This document shows positions 13,508-26,669 of a DNA stretch of 64,000 nucleotides, in pieces. Position 1 is the stretch's first letter. Each line of letters opens with the position of its first letter. The translations under genes were made by a program, and so were the position numbers. Source of the DNA: Elmis aenea (lineage: Eukaryota > Arthropoda > Insecta > Coleoptera > Elmidae). The stretch lies in NCBI GenBank assembly GCA_947652605.1, contig OX393579.1, positions 54,194,970 to 54,258,969 on the forward strand, written 5' to 3'. The notes beneath the pieces were generated by a model. That model saw only the letters and a list, made by a program, of their open reading frames with translations. It ran no database searches and was not told the DNA's origin.

Positions 13508-16414
13508 ATTATCTACAGCACGGTCGTTTTATGAAATTATTAAAAATTAAAACCAGCTCATTGAAAGACATATGCAAAACGATTTTTTTCATGTAAATAT
13601 GCGATGGATAAACTCTTTCTGTGATATACAAGTCAATAATTATAATTGTTTATAAATAGTCGCTTAAGGAACACATGTATTATCTACAGCAAGGTCGTTT
13701 TATGAAATTATTAAAAATTAAAACCAGCTTATTGAAAGACATATGCAAAACAATTATTTTCATGTAAAGATGCGATGGATAAACTCTTTCTGTGATATAC
13801 AAGTCAATAATTATAATTGTTTATAAATAGTCGCTCAAGGAACACATGTATTATCTACAGCACGGTCGTTTTATGAAATTATTAAAAATTAAAACCAGTT
13901 AATTGAAAGACATATGCAAAACAATTTTTTTCATGTAAATATGCGATGGATAAACTCTTTCTGTGATATACAAGTCAATAATTATAATTGTTTATAAATA
14001 GTCGCTCAAGGAACACATGTATTATCTACAGCACGGTCGTTTTATGAAATTATTAAAAATTAAAACCAGCTTATTGAAAGACATATGCAAAACAATTTTT
14101 TTCATGTAAATATGCGATGGATAAACTCTTTCTGTGATATACAAGTCAATAATTATAATTGTTTATAAATAGTCGCTCAAGGAACACATGTATTATCTAC
14201 AGCACGGTCGTTTTATGAAATTATTAAATATTAAAACCAGCTTATTGAAAGACATATGCAAAACAATTTTTTTCATGTAAAGAGGCGATGGATAAACTCT
14301 TTCTGTGATATACAAGTCAATAATTATAATTGTTTATAAATAGTCGCTCAAGGAACACATGTATTATCTACAGCACGGTCGTTTTATGAAATTATTAAAA
14401 ATTAAAACCAGCTTATTGAAAGACATATGCAAAACAATTATTTTCATGTAAAGATGCGATGGATAAACTCTTTCTGTGATATACAAGTCAATAATTATAA
14501 TTGTTTATAAATAGTCGCTCAAGGAACACATGTATTATCTACAGCAAGGTCGTTTTATGAAATTATTAAAAATTAAAACCAGCTCATTGAAAGACATATG
14601 CAAAACAATTTTTTTCATGTAAAGAGGCAATGGATAAACTCTTTCTGTGATATACAAGTCAATAATTATAATTGTTTATAAATAGTCGCTCAAGGAACAC
14701 ATGTATTATCTACAGCAAGGTCGTTTTATGAAATTATTAAAAATTAAAACCAGCTTATTGAAAGACATATGCAAAAGAATTTTTTTCATATAAAGATGCA
14801 ATGGATAAACTCTTTCTGTGATATACAAGTCAATAATTATAATTGTTTATAAATAGTCACTCAAGGAACACATGTATTATCTACAGCACGGTCGTTTTAT
14901 GAAATTATTAAAAATTAAAACCAGCTTCTTGAAAGACATTTGCAAAACAATTTTTTTCATGTAAAGAGGCGATGGATAAACTCTTTCTGTGATATACAAG
15001 TCAATAATTATAATTGTTTATAAATAGTCACTCAAGGAACACATGTATTATCTACAGCACGGTCGTTTTATGAAATTATTAAAAATTAAAACCAGCTTCT
15101 TGAAAGACATTTGCAAAACAATTTTTTTCATGTAAATATGCGATGGATAAACTCTTTCTGTGATATACAAGTCAATAATTATAATTGTTTATAAATAGTC
15201 GCTCAAGGAACACATGTATTATCTACAGCACGGTCATTTTATGAAATTATTAAAAATTAAAACCAGCTTATTGAAAGACATATGCAAAAAAATTTTTTTC
15301 ATGTAAATATGCGATGGATAAACTCTTTCTGTGATATACAAGTCAATAATTATAATTGTTTATAAATAGTCGCTCAAGGAACACATGTATTATCTACAGC
15401 ACGGTTGTTTTATGAAATTATTAAAAATTAAAACCAGCTTATTGAAAGACATTTGCAAAACAATTTTTTTCATGTAAAGAGGCGATGGATAAACTCTTTC
15501 TGTGATATACAAGTCAATAATTATAATTGTTTATAAATAGTCGCTTAAGGAACACATGTATTATTTACAGCACGGTCGTTTTATGAAATTATTAAAAATT
15601 ACAACCAGCTTATTGAAAGACATATGCAAAACAATTTTTTTCATGTAAATATGCGATGGATAAACTCTTTCTGTGATATACAAGTCAATAATTATAATTG
15701 TTTATAAATAGTCGCTCAAGGAACACATGTATTATCTACAGCACGGTCGTTTTATGAAATTATTAAAAATTAAAACCAGCTTATTGAAAGACATATGCAA
15801 AACAATTTTTTTCATGTAAAGAGGCGATGGATAAACTCTTTCTGTGATATACAAGTCAATAATCATAATTGTTTATAAATAGTCGCTCAAGGAACACATG
15901 TATTATCTACAGCACGGTCGTTTTATGAAATTATTAAAAATTAAAACCAGCTTATTGAAAGACATATGCAAAACAATTTTTTTCATGTAAATATGCGATG
16001 GATAAACTCTTTCTGTGATATACAAGTCAATAATTATAATTGTTTATAAATAGTCGCTCAAGGAACACATGTATTATCTACAGCACGGTCGTTTTATGAA
16101 ATTATTAAAAATTAAAACCAGCTTATTGAAAGACATATGCAAAACAATTTTTTTCATATAAAGATGCGATGGATAAACTCTTTCTGTGATATACAAGTCA
16201 ATAATTATAATTGTTTATAAATAGTCACTCAAGGAACACATGTATTATCTACAGCACGGTCGTTTTATGAAATTATTAAAAATTAAAACCAGCTTATTGA
16301 AAGACATTTGCAAAACATTTTTTTTCATGTAAAGAGGCGATGGATAAACTCTTTCTGTGATATACAAGTCAATAATTATAATTGTTTATAAATAGTCGCT
16401 CAAGGAACACATGT
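13508..16414 (+). repeat. 17-monomer HOR, copy H3 (variant lineage)
   Basis: Full p1-p17 order with several lineage markers not in H1 or H2: p7 and p8 carry 14A, p10 has 65T but G at 68, p11 has only the 73A change and keeps T at 76, and p14 has AATCATAAT at 15864. These same markers occur in 39835-42741, so at least two HOR lineages exist: H1/H2-like and H3-like. Confidence 0.95.
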
Positions 16415-17782
16415 ATTATCTACAGCACGGTCGTTTTATGAAATTATTAAAAATTAAAACCAGCTTATTGAAAGACATATGCAAAACAATTTTTTTCATG
16501 TAAATATGCGATGGATAAACTCTTTCTGTGATATACAAGTCAATAATTATAATTGTTTATAAATAGTCGCTCAAGGAACACATGTATTATCTACAGCACG
16601 GTCGTTTTATGAAATTATTAAAAATTAAAACCAGCTCATTGAAAGACATATGCAAAACGATTTTTTTCATGTAAATATGCGATGGATAAACTCTTTCTGT
16701 GATATACAAGTCAATAATTATAATTGTTTATAAATAGTCGCTTAAGGAACACATGTATTATCTACAGCAAGGTCGTTTTATGAAATTATTAAAAATTAAA
16801 ACCAGCTTATTGAAAGACATATGCAAAACAATTATTTTCATGTAAAGATGCGATGGATAAACTCTTTCTGTGATATACAAGTCAATAATTATAATTGTTT
16901 ATAAATAGTCGCTCAAGGAACACATGTATTATCTACAGCACGGTCGTTTTATGAAATTATTAAAAATTAAAACCAGCTTATTGAAAGACATATGCAAAAC
17001 AATTATTTTCATGTAAAGATGCGATGGATAAACTCTTTCTGTGATATACAAGTCAATAATTATAATTGTTTATAAATAGTCGCTCAAGGAACACATGTAT
17101 TATCTACAGCACGGTCGTTTTATGAAATTATTAAAAATTAAAACCAGCTTATTGAAAGACATTTGCAAAACAATTTTTTTCATGTAAAGATGCGATGGAT
17201 AAACTCTTTCTGTGATATACAAGTCAATAATTATAATTGTTTATAAATAGTCGCTCAAGAAACACATGTATTATCTACAGCACGGTCGTTTTATGAAATT
17301 ATTAAATATTAAAACCAGCTTATTGAAAGACATATGCAAAACAATTTTTTTCATGTAAAGAGGCGATGGATAAACTCTTTCTGTGATATACAAGTCAATA
17401 ATTATAATTGTTTATAAATAGTCGCTCAAGGAACACATGTATTATCTACAGCACGGTCGTTTTATGAAATTATTAAATATTAAAACCAGCTTATTGAAAG
17501 ACATATGCAAAACAATTTTTTTCATGTAAAGAGGCGATGGATAAACTCTTTCTGTGATATACAAGTCAATAATTATAATTGTTTATAAATAGTCGCTCAA
17601 GGAACACATGTATTATCTACAGCACGGTCGTTTTATGAAATTATTAAAAATTAAAACCAGCTTATTGAAAGACATATGCAAAACAATTTTTTTCATGTAA
17701 ATATGCGATGGATAAACTCTTTCTGTGATATACAAGTCAATAATTATAATTGTTTATAAATAGTCGCTCAAGGAACACATGT
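16415..17782 (+). repeat. Eight irregular monomers with a p5 pair
   Basis: A consensus monomer is followed by p1 and p2, a p6-like monomer, a 65T/gat monomer with CAAGAAAC at 17258, two successive p5-type monomers (17270-17440 and 17441-17611, both with TAAATATT) and a consensus monomer. The side-by-side p5 pair is a single-monomer duplication. Confidence 0.9.
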
Positions 17783-18637
17783 ATTATCTACAGCACGGTC
17801 GTTTTATGAAATTATTAAAAATTAAAACCAGCTCATTGAAAGACATATGCAAAACGATTTTTTTCATGTAAATATGCGATGGATAAACTCTTTCTGTGAT
17901 ATACAAGTCAATAATTATAATTGTTTATAAATAGTCGCTCAAGGAACACATGTATTATCTACAGCAAGGTCGTTTTATGAAATTATTAAAAATTAAAACC
18001 AGCTTATTGAAAGACATATGCAAAACAATTATTTTCATGTAAAGATGCGATGGATAAACTCTTTCTGTGATATACAAGTCAATAATTATAATTGTTTATA
18101 AATAGTCGCTCAAGGAACACATGTATTATCTACAGCACGGTCGTTTTATGAAATTATTAAAAATTAAAACCAGTTAATTGAAAGACATATGCAAAACAAT
18201 TTTTTTCATGTAAATATGCGATGGATAAACTCTTTCTGTGATATACAAGTCAATAATTATAATTGTTTATAAATAGTCGCTCAAGGAACACATGTATTAT
18301 CTACAGCACGGTCGTTTTATGAAATTATTAAAAATTAAAACCAGCTTATTGAAAGACATATGCAAAACAATTTTTTTCATGTAAATATGCGATGGATAAA
18401 CTCTTTCTGTGATATACAAGTCAATAATTATAATTGTTTATAAATAGTCGCTCAAGGAACACATGTATTATCTACAGCACGGTCGTTTTATGAAATTATT
18501 AAATATTAAAACCAGCTTATTGAAAGACATATGCAAAACAATTTTTTTCATGTAAAGAGGCGATGGATAAACTCTTTCTGTGATATACAAGTCAATAATT
18601 ATAATTGTTTATAAATAGTCGCTCAAGGAACACATGT
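17783..18637 (+). repeat. Partial 17-mer, positions p1-p5
   Basis: The p1 here ends in 158C instead of 158T. p2 to p5 match the reference copy, including GTTAATTG in p3 and TAAATATT in p5. Confidence 0.92.
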
Positions 18638-19492
18638 ATTATCTACAGCACGGTCGTTTTATGAAATTATTAAAAATTAAAACCAGCTTATTGAAAGACA
18701 TATGCAAAACAATTTTTTTCATGTAAATATGCGATGGATAAACTCTTTCTGTGATATACAAGTCAATAATTATAATTGTTTATAAATAGTCGCTCAAGGA
18801 ACACATGTATTATCTACAGCACGGTCGTTTTATGAAATTATTAAAAATTAAAACCAGCTTATTGAAAGACATATGCAAAACAATTTTTTTCACATAAAGA
18901 TGCGATGGATAAACTCTTTCTGTGATATACAAGTCAATAATTATAATTGTTTATAAATAGTCACTCAAGGAACACATGTATTATCTACAGCACGGTCGTT
19001 TTATGAAATTATTAAAAATTAAAACCAGCTTATTGAAAGACATATGCAAAACAATTTTTTTCATGTAAAGAGGCGATGGATAAACTCTTTCTGTGATATA
19101 CAAGTCAATAATTATAATTGTTTATAAATAGTCGCTTAAGGAACACATGTATTATCTACAGCAAGGTCGTTTTATGAAATTATTAAAAATTAAAACCAGC
19201 TTATTGAAAGACATTTGCAAAACAATTTTTTTCATGTAAAGAGGCGATGGATAAACTCTTTCTGTGATATACAAGTCAATAATTATAATTGTTTATAAAT
19301 AGTCGCTTAAGGAACACATGTATTATCTACAGCACGGTCGTTTTATGAAATTATTAAAAATTAAAACCAGCTTATTGAAAGACATATGCAAAACAATTTT
19401 TTTCATGTAAAGAGGCGATGGATAAACTCTTTCTGTGATATACAAGTCAATAATTATAATTGTTTATAAATAGTCGCTTAAGGAACACATGT

Positions 19493-19659
19493 ATTATCTA
19501 CAGCAAGGTCGTTTTATGAAATTATTAAAAATTAAAACCAGCTTATTGAAAGACATTTGCAAAACAATTATTTTCATGTAAAGATGCGATGGATAAACTC
19601 TGTGATATACAAGTCAATAATTATAATTGTTTATAAATAGTCGCTCAAGGAACACATGT
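19493..19659 (+). repeat. 167-bp monomer with a 4-base deletion
   Basis: ACTCTGTGATAT replaces ACTCTTTCTGTGATAT (from monomer base 105). The lost bases sit between two TCT triplets, so slippage or microhomology explains the event. The same deletion occurs in the duplicate at 45820-45986 and, on a different monomer background (14C, gag, 158T), at 52831-52997. Confidence 0.95.
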
Positions 19660-19831
19660 ATTATCTACAGCACGGTCGTTTTATGAAATTATTAAAAATT
19701 AAAACCAGCTTATTGAAAGACATATGCAAAACAATTTTTTTCATATAAAAGATGCGATGGATAAACTCTTTCTGTGATATACAAGTCAATAATTATAATT
19801 GTTTATAAATAGTCACTCAAGGAACACATGT
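19660..19831 (+). repeat. 172-bp monomer with an extra A
   Basis: CATATAAAAGATG has one A more than the usual CATATAAAGATG. The matching monomer of the large duplicate, 45987-46157, lacks it. It is also the last monomer shared by the two blocks. Confidence 0.93.
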
Positions 19832-20173
19832 ATTATCTACAGCACGGTCGTTTTATGAAATTATTAAAAATTAAAACCAGCTTATTGAAAGACATATGCA
19901 AAACAATTATTTTCATGTAAAGATGCGATGGATAAACTCTTTCTGTGATATACAAGTCAATAATTATAATTGTTTATAAATAGTCGCTCAAGGAACACAT
20001 GTATTATCTACAGCACGGTCGTTTTATGAAATTATTAAAAATTAAAACCAGCTTATTGAAAGACATATGCAAAACAATTTTTTTCATGTAAATATGCGAT
20101 GGATAAACTCTTTCTGTGATATACAAGTCAATAATTATAATTGTTTATAAATAGTCGCTCAAGGAACACATGT
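19832..20173 (+). repeat. First monomers unique to copy 1 of the large unit
   Basis: A p6-like monomer (78A, gat) and a consensus monomer, leading into p1. The equivalent position of copy 2 holds a 65T/gag monomer, so this is where the two large blocks part. Confidence 0.85.
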
Positions 20174-21028
20174 ATTATCTACAGCACGGTCGTTTTATGA
20201 AATTATTAAAAATTAAAACCAGCTCATTGAAAGACATATGCAAAACGATTTTTTTCATGTAAATATGCGATGGATAAACTCTTTCTGTGATATACAAGTC
20301 AATAATTATAATTGTTTATAAATAGTCGCTTAAGGAACACATGTATTATCTACAGCAAGGTCGTTTTATGAAATTATTAAAAATTAAAACCAGCTTATTG
20401 AAAGACATATGCAAAACAATTATTTTCATGTAAAGATGCGATGGATAAACTCTTTCTGTGATATACAAGTCAATAATTATAATTGTTTATAAATAGTCGC
20501 TCAAGGAACACATGTATTATCTACAGCACGGTCGTTTTATGAAATTATTAAAAATTAAAACCAGTTAATTGAAAGACATATGCAAAACAATTTTTTTCAT
20601 GTAAATATGCGATGGATAAACTCTTTCTGTGATATACAAGTCAATAATTATAATTGTTTATAAATAGTCGCTCAAGGAACACATGTATTATCTACAGCAC
20701 GGTCGTTTTATGAAATTATTAAAAATTAAAACCAGCTTATTGAAAGACATATGCAAAACAATTTTTTTCATGTAAATATGCGATGGATAAACTCTTTCTG
20801 TGATATACAAGTCAATAATTATAATTGTTTATAAATAGTCGCTCAAGGAACACTTGTATTATCTACAGCACGGTCGTTTTATGAAATTATTAAATATTAA
20901 AACCAGCTTATTGAAAGACATATGCAAAACAATTTTTTTCATGTAAAGAGGCGATGGATAAACTCTTTCTGTGATATACAAGTCAATAATTATAATTGTT
21001 TATAAATAGTCGCTCAAGGAACACATGT
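20174..21028 (+). repeat. Partial 17-mer, positions p1-p5
   Basis: Matches p1-p5 of the reference copy. The last bases of p4 carry CACTTGT instead of CACATGT at 20851-20857, which removes the otherwise near-universal ACATGT site. Confidence 0.92.
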
Positions 21029-23764
21029 ATTATCTACAGCACGGTCGTTTTATGAAATTATTAAAAATTAAAACCAGCTTATTGAAAGACATATGCAAAA
21101 CAATTTTTTTCATGTAAATATGCGATGGATAAACTCTTTCTGTGATATACAAGTCAATAATTATAATTGTTTATAAATAGTCGCTCAAGGAACACATGTA
21201 TTATCTACAGCACGGTCGTTTTATGAAATTATTAAAAATTAAAACCAGCTTATTGAAAGACATATGCAAAACAATTTTTTTCACATAAAGATGCGATGGA
21301 TAAACTCTTTCTGTGATATACAAGTCAATAATTATAATTGTTTATAAATAGTCGCTCAAGGAACACATGTATTATCTACAGCAAGGTCGTTTTATGAAAT
21401 TATTAAAAATTAAAACCAGCTTATTGAAAGACATTTGCAAAACAATTATTTTCATGTAAAGAGGCGATGGATAAACTCTTTCTGTGATATACAAGTCAAT
21501 AATTATAATTGTTTATAAATAGTCGCTTAAGGAACACATGTATTATCTACAGCACGGTCGTTTTATGAAATTATTAAAAATTAAAACCTGCTTATTGAAA
21601 GACATATGCAAAACAATTTTTTTCATGTAAAGAGGCGATGGATAAACTCTTTCTGTGATATACAAGTCAATAATTATAATTGTTTATAAATAGTCGCTTA
21701 AGGAACACATGTATTATCTACAGCAAGGTCGTTTTATGAAATTATTAAAAATTAAAACCAGCTTATTGAAAGACATTTGCAAAACAATTATTTTCATGTA
21801 AAGAGGCGATGGATAAACTCTTTCTGTGATATACAAGTCAATAATTATAATTGTTTATAAATAGTCGCTTAAGGAACACATGTATTATCTACAGCACGGT
21901 CGTTTTATGAAATTATTAAAAATTAAAACCTGCTTATTGAAAGACATATGCAAAACAATTTTTTTCATGTAAAGAGGCGATGGATAAACTCTTTCTGTGA
22001 TATACAAGTCAATAATTATAATTGTTTATAAATAGTCGCTTAAGGAACACATGTATTATCTACAGCAAGGTCGTTTTATGAAATTATTAAAAATTAAAAC
22101 CAGCTTATTGAAAGACATTTGCAAAACAATTATTTTCATGTAAAGATGCGATGGATAAACTCTTTCTGTGATATACAAGTCAATAATTATAATTGTTTAT
22201 AAATAGTCGCTCAAGGAACACATGTATTATCTACAGCACGGTCGTTTTATGAAATTATTAAAAATTAAAACCAGCTTCTTGAAAGACATTTGCAAAACAA
22301 TTATTTTTATGTAAATATGCGATGGATAAACTCTTTCTGTGATATACAAGTCAATAATTATAATTGTTTATAAATAGTCGCTCAAGGAACACATGTATTA
22401 TCTACAGCACGGTCGTTTTATGAAATTATTAAAAATTAAAACCAGCTTATTGAAAGACATATGCAAAACAATTTTTTTCATGTAAAGAGGCGATGGATAA
22501 ACTCTTTCTGTGATATACAAGTCAATAATTATAATTGTTTATAAATAGTCGCTCAAGGAACACATGTATTATCTACAGCACGGTCGTTTTATGAAATTAT
22601 TAAAAATTAAAACCAGCTTATTGAAAGACATATGCAAAACAATTATTTTCATGTAAATATGCGATGGATAAACTCTTTCTGTGATATACAAGTCAATAAT
22701 TATAATTGTTTATAAATAGTCGCTCAAGGAACACATGTATTATCTACAGCACGGTCGTTTTATGAAATTATTAAAAATTAAAACCAGCTTATTGAAAGAC
22801 ATATGCAAAACAATTTTTTTCATGTAAAGAGACGATGGATAAACTCTTTCTGTGATATACAAGTCAATAGTTATAATTGTTTATAAATAGTCGCTCAAGG
22901 AACACATGTATTATCTACAGCACGGTCGTTTTATGAAATTATTAAAAATTAAAACCAGCTTATTGAAAGACATATGCAAAACAATTTTTTTCATATAAAG
23001 ATGCGATGGATAAACTCTTTCTGTGATATACAAGTCAATAATTATAATTGTTTATAAATAGTCGCTCAAGGAACACATGTATTATCTACAGCACGGTCGT
23101 TTTATGAAATTATTAAAAATTAAAACCAGCTTATTGAAAGACATTTGCAAAACAATTTTTTTCATGTAAATATGCGATGGATAAACTCTTTCTGTGATAT
23201 ACAAGTCAATAATTATAATTGTTTATAAATAGTCGCTTAAGGAACACATGTATTATCTACAGCAAGGTCGTTTTATGAAATTATTAAAAATTAAAACCAG
23301 CTTATTGAAAGACATATGCAAAACAATTTTTTTCATATAAAGATGCGATGGATAAACTCTTTCTGTGATATACAAGTCAATAATTATAATTGTTTATAAA
23401 TAGTCGCTCAAGGAACACATGTATTATCTACAGCACGGTCGTTTTATGAAATTATTAAAAATTAAAACCAGCTTATTGAAAGACATATGCAAAACAATTT
23501 TTTTCATGTAAATATGCGATGGATAAACTCTTTCTGTGATATACAAGTCAATAATTATAATTGTTTATAAATAGTCGCTCAAGGAACACATGTATTATCT
23601 ACAGCACGGTCGTTTTATGAAATTATTAAAAATTAAAACCAGCTTATTGAAAGACATATGCAAAACAATTTTTTTCACATAAAGATGCGATGGATAAACT
23701 CTTTCTGTGATATACAAGTCAATAATTATAATTGTTTATAAATAGTCGCTCAAGGAACACATGT
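21029..23764 (+). repeat. Irregular monomers between HOR fragments (16 copies)
   Basis: Contains a CACATAAAGATG monomer (21200-21370), the dimer repeat (21371-22054), a monomer with 53C, 65T and TTTTTATG near 22307 (22226-22396), and a run (22739-23764) that repeats the private markers of 9919-11286, notably GAGACGATGG with AATAGTTAT at 22870, but with two monomers missing. Confidence 0.88.
21371..22054 (+). repeat. Two-monomer HOR, two copies (342-bp unit)
   Basis: Monomers 21371 and 21713 share 14A, 65T, 78A, gag and 158T. Monomers 21542 and 21884 share 14C, a private AAACCTGC (base 48 A to T), gag and 158T. The dimer is thus repeated exactly, and the next monomer (22055) starts another half-unit of the first type. 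The private T is not seen elsewhere in the window. Confidence 0.93.
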
Positions 23765-25472
23765 ATTATCTACAGCACGGTCGTTTTATGAAATTATTAA
23801 AAATTAAAACCAGCTTATTGAAAGACATATGCAAAACAATTTTTTTCATATAAAGATGCGATGGATAAACTCTTTCTGTGATATACAAGTCAATAATTAT
23901 AATTGTTTATAAATAGTCACTCAAGGAACACATGTATTATCTACAGCACGGTCGTTTTATGAAATTATTAAAAATTAAAACCAGCTTCTTGAAAGACATT
24001 TGCAAAACAATTTTTTTCATGTAAAGAGGCGATGGATAAACTCTTTCTGTGATATACAAGTCAATAATTATAATTGTTTATAAATAGTCACTCAAGGAAC
24101 ACATGTATTATCTACAGCACGGTCGTTTTATGAAATTATTAAAAATTAAAACCAGCTTCTTGAAAGACATTTGCAAAACAATTTTTTTCATGTAAAGAGG
24201 CGATGGATAAACTCTTTCTGTGATATACAAGTCAATAATTATAATTGTTTATAAATAGTCGCTCAAGGAACACATGTATTATCTACAGCACGGTCATTTT
24301 ATGAAATTATTAAAAATTAAAACCAGCTTATTGAAAGACATATGCAAAAAAAATTTTTTCATGTAAATATGCGATGGATAAACTCTTTCTGTGATATACA
24401 AGTCAATAATTATAATTGTTTATAAATAGTCGCTCAAGGAACACATGTATTATCTACAGCACGGTTGTTTTATGAAATTATTAAAAATTAAAACCAGCTT
24501 ATTGAAAGACATTTGCAAAACAATTTTTTTCATGTAAAGAGGCGATGGATAAACTCTTTCTGTGATATACAAGTCAATAATTATAATTGTTTATAAATAG
24601 TCGCTTAAGGAACACATGTATTATTTACAGCACGGTCGTTTTATGAAATTATTAAAAATTAAAACCAGCTTATTGAAAGACATGCAAAACAATTTTTTTC
24701 ATGTAAATATGCGATGGATAAACTCTTTCTGTGATATACAAGTCAATAATTATAATTGTTTATAAATAGTCGCTCAAGGAACACATGTATTATCTACAGC
24801 ACGGTCGTTTTATGAAATTATTAAAAATTAAAACCAGCTTATTGAAAGACATATGCAAAACAATTTTTTTCATGTAAAGAGGCGATGGATAAACTCTTTC
24901 TGTGATATACAAGTCAATAATTATAATTGTTTATAAATAGTCGCTCAAGGAACACATGTATTATCTACAGCACGGTCGTTTTATGAAATTATTAAAAATT
25001 AAAACCAGCTTATTGAAAGACATATGCAAAACAATTTTTTTCATGTAAATATGCGATGGATAAACTCTTTCTGTGATATACAAGTCAATAATTATAATTG
25101 TTTATAAATAGTCGCTCAAGGAACACATGTATTATCTACAGCACGGTCGTTTTATGAAATTATTAAAAATTAAAACCAGCTTATTGAAAGACATATGCAA
25201 AACAATTTTTTTCATATAAAGATGCGATGGATAAACTCTTTCTGTGATATACAAGTCAATAATTATAATTGTTTATAAATAGTCACTCAAGGAACACATG
25301 TATTATCTACAGCACGGTCGTTTTATGAAATTATTAAAAATTAAAACCAGCTTATTGAAAGACATTTGCAAAACATTTTTTTTCATGTAAATATGCGATG
25401 GATAAACTCTTTCTGTGATATACAAGTCAATAATTATAATTGTTTATAAATAGTCGCTCAAGGAACACATGT
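23765..25472 (+). repeat. Partial 17-mer, positions p8-p17
   Basis: Same variant fragment as 11287-12994, including the 169-bp p13 at 24620-24788. p8 lacks its usual 73G and p17 has lost its gag marker. Confidence 0.9.
24620..24788 (+). repeat. 169-bp monomer with a 2-base deletion
   Basis: Same GACATGCAAAAC deletion and 6T marker as 12142-12310. It is one of the anchors for the 12,478-base duplication. Confidence 0.94.
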
Positions 25473-26156
25473 ATTATCTACAGCACGGTCGTTTTATGAA
25501 ATTATTAAAAATTAAAACCAGCTTATTGAAAGACATATGCAAAACAATTTTTTTCATGTAAATATGCGATGGATAAACTCTTTCTGTGATATACAAGTCA
25601 ATAATTATAATTGTTTATAAATAGTCGCTTAAGGAACACATGTATTATCTACAGCAAGGTCGTTTTATGAAAGTATTAAAAATTAAAACCAGCTTATTGA
25701 AAGACATATGCAAAACAATTATTTTCATGTAAAGATGCGATGGATAAACTCTTTCTGTGATATACAAGTCAATAATTATAATTGTTTATAAATAGTCGCT
25801 CAAGGAACACATGTATTATCTACAGCACGGTCGTTTTATGAAATTATTAAAAATTAAAACCAGCTTATTGAAAGACATATGCAAAACAATTTTTTTCATG
25901 TAAATATGCGATGGATAAACTCTTTCTGTGATATACAAGTCAATAATTATAATTGTTTATAAATAGTCGCTCAAGGAACACATGTATTATCTACAGCACG
26001 GTCGTTTTATGAAATTATTAAAAATTAAAACCAGCTCATTGAAAGACATATGCAAAACGATTTTTTTCATGTAAATATGCGATGGATAAACTCTTTCTGT
26101 GATATACAAGTCAATAATTATAATTGTTTATAAATAGTCGCTTAAGGAACACATGT

Positions 26157-26327
26157 ATTATCTACAGCAAGGTCGTTATATGAAATTATTAAAAATTAAA
26201 ACCAGCTTATTGAAAGACATATGCAAAACAATTATTTTCATGTAAAGATGCGATGGATAAACTCTTTCTGTGATATACAAGTCAATAATTATAATTGTTT
26301 ATAAATAGTCGCTTAAGGAACACATGT
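26157..26327 (+). repeat. Junction monomer between the two large blocks
   Basis: The first part has p2 markers (14A, 30T, 78A, gat) but the 3' end is 158T (GCTTAAGG), which p2 never has elsewhere in the left domain. It is followed by the 14A/30G monomer that also starts the window. The exchange that created the 26.3-kb repetition therefore probably lies between monomer base 94 and the end, about 26250-26327. It also has a private GTTATATG. Confidence 0.75.
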
Positions 26328-26669
26328 ATTATCTACAGCAAGGTCGTTTTATGAAAGTATTAAAAATTAAAACCAGCTTATTGAAAGACATATGCAAAAC
26401 AATTATTTTCATGTAAAGATGCGATGGATAAACTCTTTCTGTGATATACAAGTCAATAATTATAATTGTTTATAAATAGTCGCTCAAGGAACACATGTAT
26501 TATCTACAGCACGGTCGTTTTATGAAATTATTAAAAATTAAAACCAGCTTATTGAAAGACATATGCAAAACAATTTTTTTCATGTAAATATGCGATGGAT
26601 AAACTCTTTCTGTGATATACAAGTCAATAATTATAATTGTTTATAAATAGTCGCTCAAGGAACACATGT

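Larger units (their letters stand above)
10774..13849 (+). repeat. 18-monomer block, first of three copies
   Basis: This run (three linkers, p8-p17, the linker trio, p1, p2) recurs at an offset of 12,478 bases at 23252-26327, and again at 37101-40176 as part of the large duplication. The 2-base deletion in p13 is shared by all three, showing common descent. Upstream of it, monomers 9919-10773 and 22739-23251 also align if two monomers are missing from the second copy. Confidence 0.88.
1..19831 (+). repeat. Large duplicated block, copy 1 (period 26,327 bp)
   Basis: The monomer subtype order and rare private markers of this block recur at a constant offset of 26,327 bases. Shared rare markers include GAAATTAATAAAA (8065), a C-to-T change giving ACTTTTTCTG (9171), AATAGTTAT (10050), TATGTGATGG (10180), AGTCCCTC (10414), GATGAATAA (11898), the 2-base deletion in GACATGCAAAAC (12201), AATCATAAT (15864), CAAGAAAC (17258) and the 4-base deletion near 19600. 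Contents in order: two linker monomers, two full 17-mers, linkers, 17-mer fragments, a third full 17-mer, then irregular monomers. The match may continue left of the window. Subtypes diverge within monomer 19832-20002, at about 19893. Confidence 0.95.
18638..20173 (+). repeat. Nine irregular monomers, including alternating 14C and 14A gag copies
   Basis: Order: consensus; a CACATAAAGATG monomer with 155A; gag copies ending in 158T that alternate 14C, 14A, 14C; the 167-bp monomer; a 172-bp monomer; a p6-like monomer; and a consensus monomer. The alternation is the same dimer logic seen more clearly at 21371-22054. The large duplication ends inside this stretch. Confidence 0.88.
23252..26327 (+). 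repeat. 18-monomer block, second copy
   Basis: Repeats 10774-13849 at an offset of 12,478 bases. Differences seen: p8 has C instead of G at 73, p11 has GATGGATAA rather than GATGAATAA, p17 is tat instead of gag (25372-25405), and the final p2 monomer has GTTATATG near 26175 and ends in 158T. The last change makes that monomer the junction with the next large block. Confidence 0.9.
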
